Source: an uncultured Aquimarina sp.
Lineage (GTDB): Bacteria > Bacteroidota > Bacteroidia > Flavobacteriales > Flavobacteriaceae
Length of the DNA: 64,000 bases
Reading direction: 5' to 3'
Assembly: GCA_947496705.1 (NCBI GenBank)
Contig: CANMDW010000006.1
Span: 164,618-228,617 of the forward strand
Numbering within the stretch: position 1 is the stretch's first letter; every line of letters begins with the position of its first letter. Under the pieces are notes generated by a model. The model saw only the letters and a program-made list of their open reading frames with translations. It did not search any database and had not been told where the DNA came from. Below, in pieces: positions 43,390 through 51,118 of the stretch. Position numbers and translations under genes: made by a program.

Positions 43390-44322
43390 ATGAATACGAT
43401 ACTAAAAATTGATGGTTTTGATGCAATACACCCTCCTACTTTGACTCAGGAAGGAGAAGAATTAGTATTGGTGTTCAAGCAGCTTCCGCCGTCAAACAGA
43501 CCAGAAAACCCCTTATATAATCGCCTCGAAATAATACTCAATAATAATTTTGGGTATCAATATAAAATCAGAAAGTCAAAAGACAACCTGAAATATACAA
43601 TATCCCCCTATAACAGATCAGTAATTGATACGATCATAAGCGTGCTTCCAGAATTACACACCAAACCCGTATACACCAGATATAATGGGAACTCCAATTT
43701 TGTGAAAGCCAAAAAAGTCACCGAATGGATAAAGAAGTACTTATCGCTTCATTTAAAAGACTACGATCTCATGTTGAGGTATGGAAAGAAAGCTATTGTT
43801 AAGTTTTCAAATTGCGACCTCGAAATACACTGGGGATTTTTCTATGGCGATGCCAGTAAAGAATTTAGTTTTAGATATTCGGTAACCTCAAAAAAACTCA
43901 TTGCCTGCTATAATAAATGTATAGCAAATACCGAGTTTGAACCTGTTAAATCTATTGAATTGCTTCGCGAGCACCAGCAATATGATCACCTGGAGGGCAT
44001 TCCCTACTCTTTTGATGTAGCCAATGAAACCGAGGTACAGCAGTGTGTAGCCTTATATTGTGACCATTTGAAGAAAACCCTTCTTACTAATATCAATATT
44101 CATGAAGATCTTCTTTCTGTATACAACAAAATAAGGTATAACCTGAAGCATTCATTATATCGGTTTCCAGATCGGGAATATATCAAATTACTTATACTAC
44201 AGTACCATCTGTCTCCACGGGAACTGGAAGAAGAATATCGAATGATATTAGCTACACACTCTGTAGAGAATGAAAACGAACTCAAAAAAATGAAATATTT
44301 TATCAACCACACATGTACATAG
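43390..44322 (+). CDS. Hypothetical protein, 310 aa
   Basis: No family recognised. It opens with a beta-rich domain (ILKIDGFDAIHPPTLTQEGEEL, VLVFKQLPPSNRPENPLYNR) and proceeds to a mixed alpha/beta region with DLEIHWGFFYGDASKEF. It closes with a helical, charged C-terminus (LLILQYHLSPRELEEEYRM). It lacks a signal peptide and membrane segments. It is AT-rich, unlike the preceding gene, with Lys- and Tyr-rich codon use. It converges with a lipoprotein gene. Confidence 0.65.
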   Translation: MNTILKIDGFDAIHPPTLTQEGEELVLVFKQLPPSNRPENPLYNRLEIILNNNFGYQYKIRKSKDNLKYTISPYNRSVIDTIISVLPELHTKPVYTRYNGNSNFVKAKKVTEWIKKYLSLHLKDYDLMLRYGKKAIVKFSNCDLEIHWGFFYGDASKEFSFRYSVTSKKLIACYNKCIANTEFEPVKSIELLREHQQYDHLEGIPYSFDVANETEVQQCVALYCDHLKKTLLTNINIHEDLLSVYNKIRYNLKHSLYRFPDREYIKLLILQYHLSPRELEEEYRMILATHSVENENELKKMKYFINHTCT

Positions 44323-44379
44323 TTCAAAGGAAAAATCATAACTACAGATAGCAGCAATGTTCTAAAAACTGTGAGTAGA

Positions 44380-45015
44380 TTATTCTTTCATTGTAAAGGT
44401 CTTCCATATTTGGCCTGTAATCCCTTTTGTTCCAAAATCTGAAAAACTTTTGATTTCTTTATGGCCGGCTTCAGCCTGAAATATTAACACCAATCCCCCT
44501 TTATTATTTGTAGGATATAAAACGCATAGAATCTTTCGATGTTCTGTATTGCCCGATTGTTTATAGGTAACTTTGTAGCGCATTCTAAATTGGTATAACC
44601 ACATGCTATAGAACTCATTCTTCCCCTGAAAAACGGTTTTTGCCATAGGATCAACCGCCAGAATATCCCTTTTTAAGCGATTCAATAATACATTTCCGAA
44701 GTCTCTAAAATTTAATTCCTCATGGCTTCCCGTAAACCATTTCATATCCAATTCTTCTTTTCTCCCTTTCTTCATATTTAGAAAAACCACATAGCTGCTA
44801 TTGGTAGCATATAGTTCTGGTTTGATGACTTCGAGATCGTCGGGATATTGAACCGAAAAATCTATCTCAGGCAAATTACACTGTTTTGCCAAATCGCTGG
44901 TCATTGTATACGTATTTGTAAGTTTTTTCTTGTGAGTGTTCTGTTGGCCACTACACCTCATAACCGCTACCAAATAAAAAACAACTCCAAAACTCAAAAA
45001 AATATGTTTCTTCAT
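44380..45015 (-). CDS. Hypothetical lipoprotein, 211 aa
   Basis: I start at the ATG at 45013-45015, giving the signal MKKHIFLSFGVVFYLVAVMRC with the lipidation Cys after a VMR context. This is not an ideal lipobox but is usual in the phylum. The mature part has YPDDLEVIKPELYATNSSYVVF and RDFGNVLLNRLKRDILAVDP, a mixed alpha/beta layout reminiscent of PsbP- or YqeF-like domains, but I cannot assign it. It is divergent from the first AraC gene (260-bp gap). Confidence 0.68.
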   Translation of the reverse strand: MKKHIFLSFGVVFYLVAVMRCSGQQNTHKKKLTNTYTMTSDLAKQCNLPEIDFSVQYPDDLEVIKPELYATNSSYVVFLNMKKGRKEELDMKWFTGSHEELNFRDFGNVLLNRLKRDILAVDPMAKTVFQGKNEFYSMWLYQFRMRYKVTYKQSGNTEHRKILCVLYPTNNKGGLVLIFQAEAGHKEIKSFSDFGTKGITGQIWKTFTMKE

Positions 45016-45274
45016 ATAGCGTACATTATGATTTATGCCTATTGCGTCTACGAACTTAGCATAAAGGATAATGACATGCAATATATATACATGATTACTT
45101 ATCTCATTTCAATAGTATGGGACAGATATAAAATACAAAACCAGTAGCCTGAAACTTTCAATTTTTTTTCTGGTCTTTGGTCTTCTGACTTCATTAAACC
45201 TTATCATTGCCATTCTCAACAATTCAACAACCTATGTTATGTAATAAAACCAGATAAAAAACGACCAATAGATC

Positions 45275-46126
45275 ATGATCAAGGAATTTACAGAATTTTC
45301 GACCGGGGCACTACTTAAAATAGCAGACGAAGAACTTTTGATATCCTATACAACATCAAAACTAACAGGGTTGTTCACTTTTATCTGGACAAGAGATACT
45401 GAGGTAGTTATAGAAGTTGACGGCATTGAGGTTACGGTAGAAAAGGATAGGATAATTGTGCTTACTCCCAATCAATATTTTAAATTTATTAGTGGATCCG
45501 ATCTTATTGTATATCAGTTTAACCGTGAGTTTTATTGTATCAAAGACCATGATAAGGAAGTAAGTTGCATGGGAGTGCTTTTTTATGGCCATAGCGTGAT
45601 TCCTATTATAAAACTCCATAACAAAGAAAGTAATAAACTTGACTTTTTGCACAATGTTTTTTTAGAGGAACTGGATACGGTAGATACCATTCAGGCAGAA
45701 ATGTTACGTATGTTGATGGCCCGGTTTATCATTACCACGACAAGACTTATAAAGCAACAAAGTGATTTTAAAAATATAGTACACGATCAGGTAGACCTTA
45801 TAAGAGAATTTAACACCCTGGTCGAATTTCATTTCAGGAAAGAACATGCTGTAGGGTTTTATGCAGAAAAATTATTTAAATCCCCTAAGACACTGTCAAA
45901 TAATTTTGCTAAATTTGAGAAAAGCCCGCTACAGGTTATCCATGACCGTATCATTTTAGAAGCCAAACGCCTACTTATCTATACAGATAAAACTGCCAAA
46001 GAGATTGCCTATGAAATCGGTTTTGACGATGCATCTCACTTGAGCAGAATGTTTAAAAAACATACGTCTTTTTCTCCTTCAGAGTTCAAAAAACAACTCA
46101 AACCAGAACTGGAAGGGAACTATTGA
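45275..46126 (+). CDS. AraC family transcriptional regulator
   Basis: A 283-aa regulator with an N-terminal cupin-like sensing domain (residues 15-150) and a C-terminal double helix-turn-helix. HTH1 is HAVGFYAEKLFKSPKTLSNNF and HTH2 is KTAKEIAYEIGFDDASHLSRMFKKH, ending in the AraC consensus FSPSEFKK. Its stop codon lies within the first copy (46122-46182) of a promoter module that recurs twice downstream. It is therefore the obvious candidate for the regulator of that set. Confidence 0.92.
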   Translation: MIKEFTEFSTGALLKIADEELLISYTTSKLTGLFTFIWTRDTEVVIEVDGIEVTVEKDRIIVLTPNQYFKFISGSDLIVYQFNREFYCIKDHDKEVSCMGVLFYGHSVIPIIKLHNKESNKLDFLHNVFLEELDTVDTIQAEMLRMLMARFIITTTRLIKQQSDFKNIVHDQVDLIREFNTLVEFHFRKEHAVGFYAEKLFKSPKTLSNNFAKFEKSPLQVIHDRIILEAKRLLIYTDKTAKEIAYEIGFDDASHLSRMFKKHTSFSPSEFKKQLKPELEGNY

Positions 46127-46182
46127 CAAGCGTGAAGGAAAAAGCGTTATGTTTTTATATTTGTTTTTGCCCCAACTTTGTA
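46122..46182 (+). promoter_or_regulatory. Repeated promoter module, copy 1
   Basis: ATTGACAAG (46122-46130), 45 nt, then CTTTGTA (46176-46182). The upstream block is followed by a GGAAAAA motif. It shares order and exact spacing with copies 2 and 3, but its middle sequence has diverged most. It begins within the AraC stop codon and lies 51 nt upstream of the secreted-protein ATG. A TATATTTG at 46156-46163 is an alternative -7 box. Confidence 0.65.
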
Positions 46183-46233
46183 TTGTAATAACAAAACAAC
46201 GCCGACATATATGTTCGGGTAAAGTATATAGAT

Positions 46234-46707
46234 ATGAAAACTTCAACACACAACATCAGACTCATATTGGTAAGCATCTTATTTCTTACTTTTTCTGTAA
46301 GCAATGCACAAATAGTATATGAGGATCAATTAGAAACCGTGTATTTAAATGACCAGTTAGAGGAAGTGGTCTATACTAATTACTTTAGCAGTTTTAATGA
46401 TGATCTGATCGCTGCAAAGGATATTAACTTCAGGATTGAGATCCAAAAAGCTAAAGACGATCATAGTTATTTATTATTTCTTTCGGAAAGAAGTAATTTA
46501 GAAATTTTAACCGCTGCTTACCTTAAAACCATACATAAAGGCGCCAATCGCAGTAGTGATGCTGAAGCCTTTGAAGCTTTTCTCAAAGACCGGCTTCCGG
46601 AACTAATCCATCAATTCAGAAAAGATAATACCCTCGAAAAATTATATAATATTTCGAGAAAAAATACTTTTAATGGAAAAATAGACGCCTTACCACCTGT
46701 CTTGTAA
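46234..46707 (+). CDS. Secreted hypothetical protein, 157 aa
   Basis: Signal peptide MKTSTHNIRLILVSILFLTFSVSNAQ. The mature 131 residues are acidic, mixed helical (EAFEAFLKDRLPELIHQFRKDN) with two Tyr/Asp-rich strands at the start. No family recognised. It is under promoter module copy 1 and 46 nt ahead of a DoxX-like gene. Confidence 0.68.
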   Translation: MKTSTHNIRLILVSILFLTFSVSNAQIVYEDQLETVYLNDQLEEVVYTNYFSSFNDDLIAAKDINFRIEIQKAKDDHSYLLFLSERSNLEILTAAYLKTIHKGANRSSDAEAFEAFLKDRLPELIHQFRKDNTLEKLYNISRKNTFNGKIDALPPVL

Positions 46708-46753
46708 GTTTTCATTAAGGGAATCTAACACGCAAACAAACAACCACATAAAC

Positions 46754-47125
46754 ATGAAAAAAAAATTCCCCCTGCTACTGCGTATTACCGTAGCAATTAT
46801 CTTGATTCAGACTCTCAGATTTAAATTTACCGCCCATCCCGATAGTGTATATATTTTTACCAAAGTTGGATTAGAACCTTATGGCCGCATTGGAACGGGA
46901 ATTACCGAACTCATTGCCGGAATTTTGCTGTTAATACCAAAAACCGTTTGGATCGGTGCTATGCTTGCTCTAGGTATTATCGGAGGGGCAATTATGATGC
47001 ATCTCACCCGATTAGGCATCGAGATCAAAGATGACGGCGGCGTTCTTTTTATTACCGCCGTGGTTACTTTTATTTTAAGTGCCATTATCCTCTGGACCCG
47101 TAGAAGCGAGGTAAAGTTTTTTTAA
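46754..47125 (+). CDS. DoxX-like membrane protein
   Basis: A 123-aa protein with four membrane segments (LLLRITVAIILIQTL; ITELIAGILLLIPKTVWIG; LALGIIGGAIMMH; GVLFITAVVTFILSAIILW). The layout and the GIxELIAGILLLIP motif fit the DoxX/DoxX_2 family. Such proteins accompany redox or thiol-stress systems in many bacteria. It likely forms an operon with the upstream secreted protein. Confidence 0.82.
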   Translation: MKKKFPLLLRITVAIILIQTLRFKFTAHPDSVYIFTKVGLEPYGRIGTGITELIAGILLLIPKTVWIGAMLALGIIGGAIMMHLTRLGIEIKDDGGVLFITAVVTFILSAIILWTRRSEVKFF

Positions 47126-47303
47126 TAAACAACTCAAAGTTATATGCCAAAAGCTCCTTAGAATACAGGGAAAAGAACTTATTCTATTCATAATTTGCAG
47201 GCAATTGGTAACTTCAACCAAAAGAGAGATCCTTTATCACTTTTATTATGCTTCAGCCCTGTGATAAGGTCTGGAGATTTCCAAATTTATATACCCGGGA
47301 ATT
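47126..47303. other. Intergenic spacer before promoter module copy 2
   Basis: I see no gene, hairpin or repeat here apart from short A/T runs. Confidence 0.4.
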
Positions 47304-47364
47304 ATTGACAAGCCTTCGGGAAAAACCACCATTTCTTTCCTTTATTCTATACTGCATCTTTGTA
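47304..47364 (+). promoter_or_regulatory. Repeated promoter module, copy 2
   Basis: ATTGACAAG (47304-47312) followed by TTCGGGAAAAACCACCATTT and, exactly 45 nt after the first block, CTTTGTA (47358-47364) preceded by TGCAT. The 20-nt middle block is nearly the same as in copy 3. The presumed transcript starts about 60 nt before the 51-aa gene. Confidence 0.72.
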
Positions 47365-47433
47365 TCGAAAATTAAAACAAATCATAACAGATCCTGAAAC
47401 AAGTTCAGGATTAAAATTCAAAACCATATAAAG

Positions 47434-47589
47434 ATGACGATTCATAATACATCCATTTTTAATTTAATAGAGATTTTCCGTCAGGGAAAGAAACAAATCA
47501 AAAACACCATATCTCCTAAAACACACTGTGAGCAGAAAGGCATTCATGACTTTTATTGTGATGCCGAAAAACCTTTTGTCGAAGAATAG
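47434..47589 (+). CDS. Small protein, 51 aa, under promoter copy 2
   Basis: ATG at 47434 opens 51 codons: MTIHNTSIFNLIEIFRQGKK, then QIKNTISPKTHCEQKGIHDF, then YCDAEKPFVEE. It has two Cys and three His, no signal peptide and no membrane segment. Evidence for reality is its position 69 nt downstream of a conserved promoter module and immediately before the next module. There is no homologue I recognise. It could be a degraded remnant of a longer gene. Confidence 0.5.
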   Translation: MTIHNTSIFNLIEIFRQGKKQIKNTISPKTHCEQKGIHDFYCDAEKPFVEE

Positions 47590-47617
47590 CTGTTCGTGAT
47601 AAAAAAGACTGGGAAAA

Positions 47618-47678
47618 ATTGACAAGTGATCGGGAAAAACGACCATTTCATTGCCACCATAACTGCAGCATCTTTGTA
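47618..47678 (+). promoter_or_regulatory. Repeated promoter module, copy 3
   Basis: ATTGACAAG (47618-47626), GATCGGGAAAAACGACCATT, then CTTTGTA (47672-47678) after exactly 45 nt. It drives the AhpD-like gene, but a 161-bp inverted-repeat element now sits between the two. Confidence 0.72.
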
Positions 47679-47703
47679 CCAGGAAATTTAAAATAAATAA
47701 GTA

Positions 47704-47864
47704 GTGTCTGGTCGGAAATATATCACTATTAAATTTGTTTCTTTTTGCGCTATTTTTATTTGTTTTTTATCGCCTGATGCTAAGGCATCTGCGTCAAAAA
47801 AGAAAATAAAAATCCCATCAAAAATAATTCAAATTATAAAAACCGTCTATTTCCGGCCAGACAC
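47704..47864. mobile_element. 161-bp non-autonomous inverted-repeat element with 6-bp target duplication
   Basis: Left end GTGTCTGGTCGGAAATA and right end TATTTCCGGCCAGACAC are inverted repeats (one mismatch). TAAGTA flanks the element on both sides (47698-47703 and 47865-47870). The interior is itself a weak long inverted repeat and has no ORF. The 44-bp form at 31315 has the related duplication TAAATA. It lies in the leader of the AhpD-like gene. The mobilising transposase is not in the window. Confidence 0.82.
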
Positions 47865-47891
47865 TAAGTAAAACAATTAATAATAATAATT

Positions 47892-48440
47892 ATGAGCACA
47901 TTTAATGTACCAACAAGAGAAGAAGTAAGCACTAATCATCAAGTGGTATTTGACAACCTGAATAAAGCACTGGGATTTGTTCCTAATCTATATGCAACTT
48001 ATGCGCATAGTGATACTGCTTTAGAAAATTATATAAACTTTTCGAATGCAAAAACATCACTGTCTGCCAAAGAAAAAGAAGTAGTAAACCTTGCCGTGAG
48101 CCAGGTAAATGAATGTATTTACTGTCTGTCTGCTCATACTGCCATTGGAAAAATGAATGGATTTACCGATGCGCAGATACTGGAACTTAGAGCAGGTTAT
48201 GCTTCTTTCGACACCAAACTGGACGCATTAGCCAGGATCGCAAAAAACATTACCAAAAACAGAGGAAAAGCCGATCAGGTTGTGATCGATACCTTCTTTG
48301 CTGCCGGATATACCAAAGGAAATCTAATAGACATTATTGTGTTGGTAGGAGATAAAACGATCTCAAACTACATACATAACACTACTCAGGTTGCTGTTGA
48401 TTTTCCGGTTGCACAACCGCTGGAAATTATTGAAGCCTAA
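47892..48440 (+). CDS. Carboxymuconolactone decarboxylase family / AhpD-like protein
   Basis: A 182-aa helical protein with the AhpD active-site motif NECIYCLSAHTAIGKMNG: Cys-x-x-Cys and a downstream His, the peroxidase-type proton relay. It belongs to the peroxidase-related carboxymuconolactone decarboxylase family. Likely role is thiol-dependent removal of peroxides or reactive intermediates. It is under promoter module copy 3, controlled presumably by the upstream AraC protein; stress or redox response is inferred. Confidence 0.9.
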   Translation: MSTFNVPTREEVSTNHQVVFDNLNKALGFVPNLYATYAHSDTALENYINFSNAKTSLSAKEKEVVNLAVSQVNECIYCLSAHTAIGKMNGFTDAQILELRAGYASFDTKLDALARIAKNITKNRGKADQVVIDTFFAAGYTKGNLIDIIVLVGDKTISNYIHNTTQVAVDFPVAQPLEIIEA

Positions 48441-48449
48441 ATCAAAGAC

Positions 48450-48506
48450 AGACCTGGACAGGCTTGTGCCGAATTTGTTTTTGGTAGCTAAAAACCTGTC
48501 AAGTCT
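48450..48506. repeat. Hairpin of the AGACCTG-CAGGT type
   Basis: AGACCTGGACAGG at the left and CCTGTCAAGTCT at the right form a long stem over a 30-nt loop. The same core AGACCTG(A/G)CAGG appears inside the element at 28175. It lies just after the AhpD-like gene and may act as its terminator. Confidence 0.5.
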
Positions 48507-48546
48507 ATAATCATATCAAAAACAATAATCATAAATTTTAAACACC

Positions 48547-48915
48547 ATGAAAAAAGTAATCACCCTATTCACATTTATTTTGGCCATTACGTTCAATGCG
48601 CAAGCTCAGGAAGTAAAAACTGTTTCTTTGGAGCAAACAAAAGGAGAATTCACTCAGAAAGAAGTAAAACTATCTGAAGGGAGTTATGTCTTTAACATTA
48701 CAAACAATAACGCAGGAACCGATGTAGGGTTTGTACTCGTTCCTGAAGGGAAAGATGCCGCCGATGCCAAAAACCATATTAAGGAAGCTTATGTAACCAA
48801 AGTAGTAGCCGAAGGTAAAACTGAAAGTTCAAAAACTGTTACATTACAGAAAGGGACCTATACTTATTTCTGCCCTCTCAATAAAACTCCGCAATACACA
48901 TTGATTGTAGAGTAA
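48547..48915 (+). CDS. Secreted cupredoxin-like protein
   Basis: A 122-aa protein, signal peptide MKKVITLFTFILAITFNAQAQ. The mature domain is all beta: KLSEGSYVFNITNNNAGTDVGF, TLQKGTYTYFCPLNKTPQYTLIVE. A Cys in TYFCPLNKTPQY sits where plastocyanin-type proteins have their Cu ligand, but the usual His ligands are partly missing. It may bind copper weakly or not at all. It follows the AhpD-like gene. Confidence 0.72.
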   Translation: MKKVITLFTFILAITFNAQAQEVKTVSLEQTKGEFTQKEVKLSEGSYVFNITNNNAGTDVGFVLVPEGKDAADAKNHIKEAYVTKVVAEGKTESSKTVTLQKGTYTYFCPLNKTPQYTLIVE

Positions 48916-48954
48916 TCACTTACAGAACTCATCTTGGTTCACAATTTAAAACCT

Positions 48955-48987
48955 AAAACCTTGTTAATATCAACTAACAAGGTTTTT
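48955..48987 (+). terminator. Terminator after the cupredoxin-like gene
   Basis: Perfect 12-bp stem AAAACCTTGTTA / TAACAAGGTTTT with an 8-nt loop and a T-rich tail. Confidence 0.9.
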
Positions 48988-49021
48988 CTTTTTTTATATT
49001 TTAGCTGAAAACTAACTCAGC

Positions 49022-49744
49022 ATGAAAAATGTAATCGTATTCACATTCCTTTCTTTACTCTTTTTTGCTTGCAAAACAGAGGTCAAAAAAGAAAACAAGT
49101 ATGAAGAAGATGTAGAAGTAAGAGATCCCAAACTGGTTGTAGAAAAGGAGGAAAAAATGTCAACTACCGCCGAGGCGATTGCAGCTGCAAACGGGTTTCA
49201 ACATTGGGATAAGGTAAAAGAAATACGATTTACATTCAATGTAGATCGCGACAGCAGCCATTTTGAGCGTTCCTGGAGCTGGAAACCCAAAAACGATCTG
49301 GTTACACTAACGTCTGAAAAAGATACGATAACCTACAACAGAACCCAGGTAGACAGTGTTTCGCTGAAAGCAGATCAGGGATTTATTAATGATAAATTCT
49401 GGTTACTGGCGCCATTTAACCTGGTTTGGGACGCAGCAAGTTACACTTCTACCCTTAAGGTAAACGAGACTGCTCCTATAAGTGGTAGCCCTATGCGCAA
49501 ACTAACGATCGTATATAAGAATGAAGGAGGCTATACTCCCGGTGATGCTTATGACTTTTATTTTGAAGGAGACTTTATCGTTAAAGAATGGGTGTTTAGA
49601 AAAGGAAATCAATCAGAGCCTTCTATGATCACATCCTGGGAAGATTATACAAACTATAACGGAATCAAGATTGCCAAAACCCATAAACGCAACGAAGGGG
49701 ATTGGACACTTTATTTTACTGGGGTTGAAGTGATTACCGAGTGA
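49022..49744 (+). CDS. Hypothetical lipoprotein, 240 aa
   Basis: Lipoprotein signal MKNVIVFTFLSLLFFAC (Cys17). The mature protein has an acidic linker, then a beta-rich domain: VKEIRFTFNVDRDSSHFERSW, YNRTQVDSVSLKADQGFIND, LTIVYKNEGGYTPGDAYDFYF. The pattern of paired strands and aromatic residues resembles lipoproteins that bind lipid-like ligands (LolA/LppX shape), but I do not claim it. It converges with the MFS gene (70-nt gap). Confidence 0.72.
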   Translation: MKNVIVFTFLSLLFFACKTEVKKENKYEEDVEVRDPKLVVEKEEKMSTTAEAIAAANGFQHWDKVKEIRFTFNVDRDSSHFERSWSWKPKNDLVTLTSEKDTITYNRTQVDSVSLKADQGFINDKFWLLAPFNLVWDAASYTSTLKVNETAPISGSPMRKLTIVYKNEGGYTPGDAYDFYFEGDFIVKEWVFRKGNQSEPSMITSWEDYTNYNGIKIAKTHKRNEGDWTLYFTGVEVITE

Positions 49745-49815
49745 TATCCACTTAATCTTACATGTTGCAAATCCCTCACCTTAAAGGTCTTTGAGTATCT
49801 GTGGGGGCCTGAATT

Positions 49816-50979
49816 TTATGTTACTCTCTTGTTTAGAAAAAACGTAATGATCATCGCGATGACAGTGGCTATTAATAATGCTATAAAACTAAGCTGTAAG
49901 CTATCGATCTTTGACAAAAAACCTAAAAACGGAGGGCTCAGCAAAAAACCTAAATACCCAAACCCAGCTACAAAAGAGATGCCTTGTGCCGAAGAAATAC
50001 CATCAGCCTTTCCTGCCAATCTGAACAGTTCTGGTATAATAACCGAAAATCCTAATCCTACCAATCCGAAACCCGCTATCGTAATTACTAATTGAGAGGT
50101 GAGTACCGCAGTAAATCCCAGTATCCCGAGCAAACAGCCCCCGATGATGATAATCAATGATCCAAAACGCTTGCTAATCGCATCCCCCAGAAAACGCCCC
50201 AGGGTCATCATGGCAGAAAATGCTACAAAACCAAATCCCGAGATCTTCTCGGAAGTGATTGCTACTACATCCTGCAAATATAATTTACTCCAATGTTCAA
50301 TAGCCCCTTCACTGCCCATAATCAAAAAAGCAATGATCGTGAGCCCAAGTAATGGTTTCATAAGTTTCAGGTTATACGATTTCTTTACCTTTTTTTCAGT
50401 CTTTTTTCCATGGATTGAAAAATAGGCCTTAAACAACATCAGATTAGTGCCAATCACAAAAACCACTGCACATATCATATGCATCACCGGAACCTGAAAA
50501 TAGATAATAATTATACTGCCAATACCAGCTCCTATTACTCCTCCTAAACTAAAAAACCCATGCGATGCCGACATAATATGTACTGCATCTTCTTGTTCTA
50601 TATCAGAAACCAGGGCATTCATAGAGATATCGGTAAGACAACCTGCCAGTCCTACGAAAAAAAGTGAAATACACAAGCTGAGATATGTTGGCATAATGAC
50701 TGGGATTAAAAACAACAGGGAGAAGAGTATAACAGAAAAAAAAGTGGTTTTACCCACCCCGATTTTGCCAATAATCCACGATGACAACGGGATCATTACC
50801 ATAGTTCCTAAGGCAAAACAAAACAAGGCAATCCCTAACTGAGCATCATCTATAGCCAACGTAGCCCTCACCTTTGGGATATAGAGCACCCAGGTGCCTA
50901 TAATAATATTGAGAGAAGCAAATACCCAGGCCGGGCCAAAGTAGCGTAGCGTGGTAAGGATGAGTTTCAAAGAATTCAT
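49816..50979 (-). CDS. MFS transporter (fucose-permease-like)
   Basis: A 387-aa integral membrane protein with about 12 hydrophobic segments. MFS hallmarks are the loop after TM2 (SSWIIGKIGVGK), SASHGFFSLGGVIGAGIG in TM5 and FVAFSAMMTLGRFLGDAISKRFG in TM8. The SHGFFSLGG and GAIEHWSKLYLQ motifs are of the FucP-type/MFS_1 subfamily that moves sugars or small organic acids with protons. Divergent from the second AraC gene, which probably controls it. Confidence 0.9.
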   Translation of the reverse strand: MNSLKLILTTLRYFGPAWVFASLNIIIGTWVLYIPKVRATLAIDDAQLGIALFCFALGTMVMIPLSSWIIGKIGVGKTTFFSVILFSLLFLIPVIMPTYLSLCISLFFVGLAGCLTDISMNALVSDIEQEDAVHIMSASHGFFSLGGVIGAGIGSIIIIYFQVPVMHMICAVVFVIGTNLMLFKAYFSIHGKKTEKKVKKSYNLKLMKPLLGLTIIAFLIMGSEGAIEHWSKLYLQDVVAITSEKISGFGFVAFSAMMTLGRFLGDAISKRFGSLIIIIGGCLLGILGFTAVLTSQLVITIAGFGLVGLGFSVIIPELFRLAGKADGISSAQGISFVAGFGYLGFLLSPPFLGFLSKIDSLQLSFIALLIATVIAMIITFFLNKRVT

Positions 50980-51027
50980 AAATCGGCGTTTCTAGTGTAT
51001 CAAGAATATCTCAAAATTAAGTACTGT

Positions 51028-51076
51028 ACATATTCAATGTTAATACAAAATATTCTAAAGCCAAGACAAAATATTC
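51028..51076. promoter_or_regulatory. Half-sites between MFS and AraC genes
   Basis: TATTC-type half-sites begin at 51031, 51051 and 51072; the last two are the direct repeat ACAAAATATTC (51045-51055 and 51066-51076), 21 bp apart. Spacing by two helical turns is normal for AraC-type operators. They lie 40-90 nt before the AraC gene and about 50-100 nt before the MFS gene. Confidence 0.5.
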
Positions 51077-51086
51077 AAGTATAGCG

Positions 51087-51114
51087 TTGTTATGAAAATA
51101 AAATGATAATTTTG
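51087..51114 (+). promoter_or_regulatory. AraC gene promoter: TTG-N17-TAATTTTG
   Basis: TTG (51087-51089) and TAATTTTG (51107-51114) with a 17-nt spacer give a full consensus match. The box ends 4 nt upstream of the ATG, so the transcript would start at or near the start codon. Confidence 0.65.
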
Positions 51115-51118
51115 TCTT

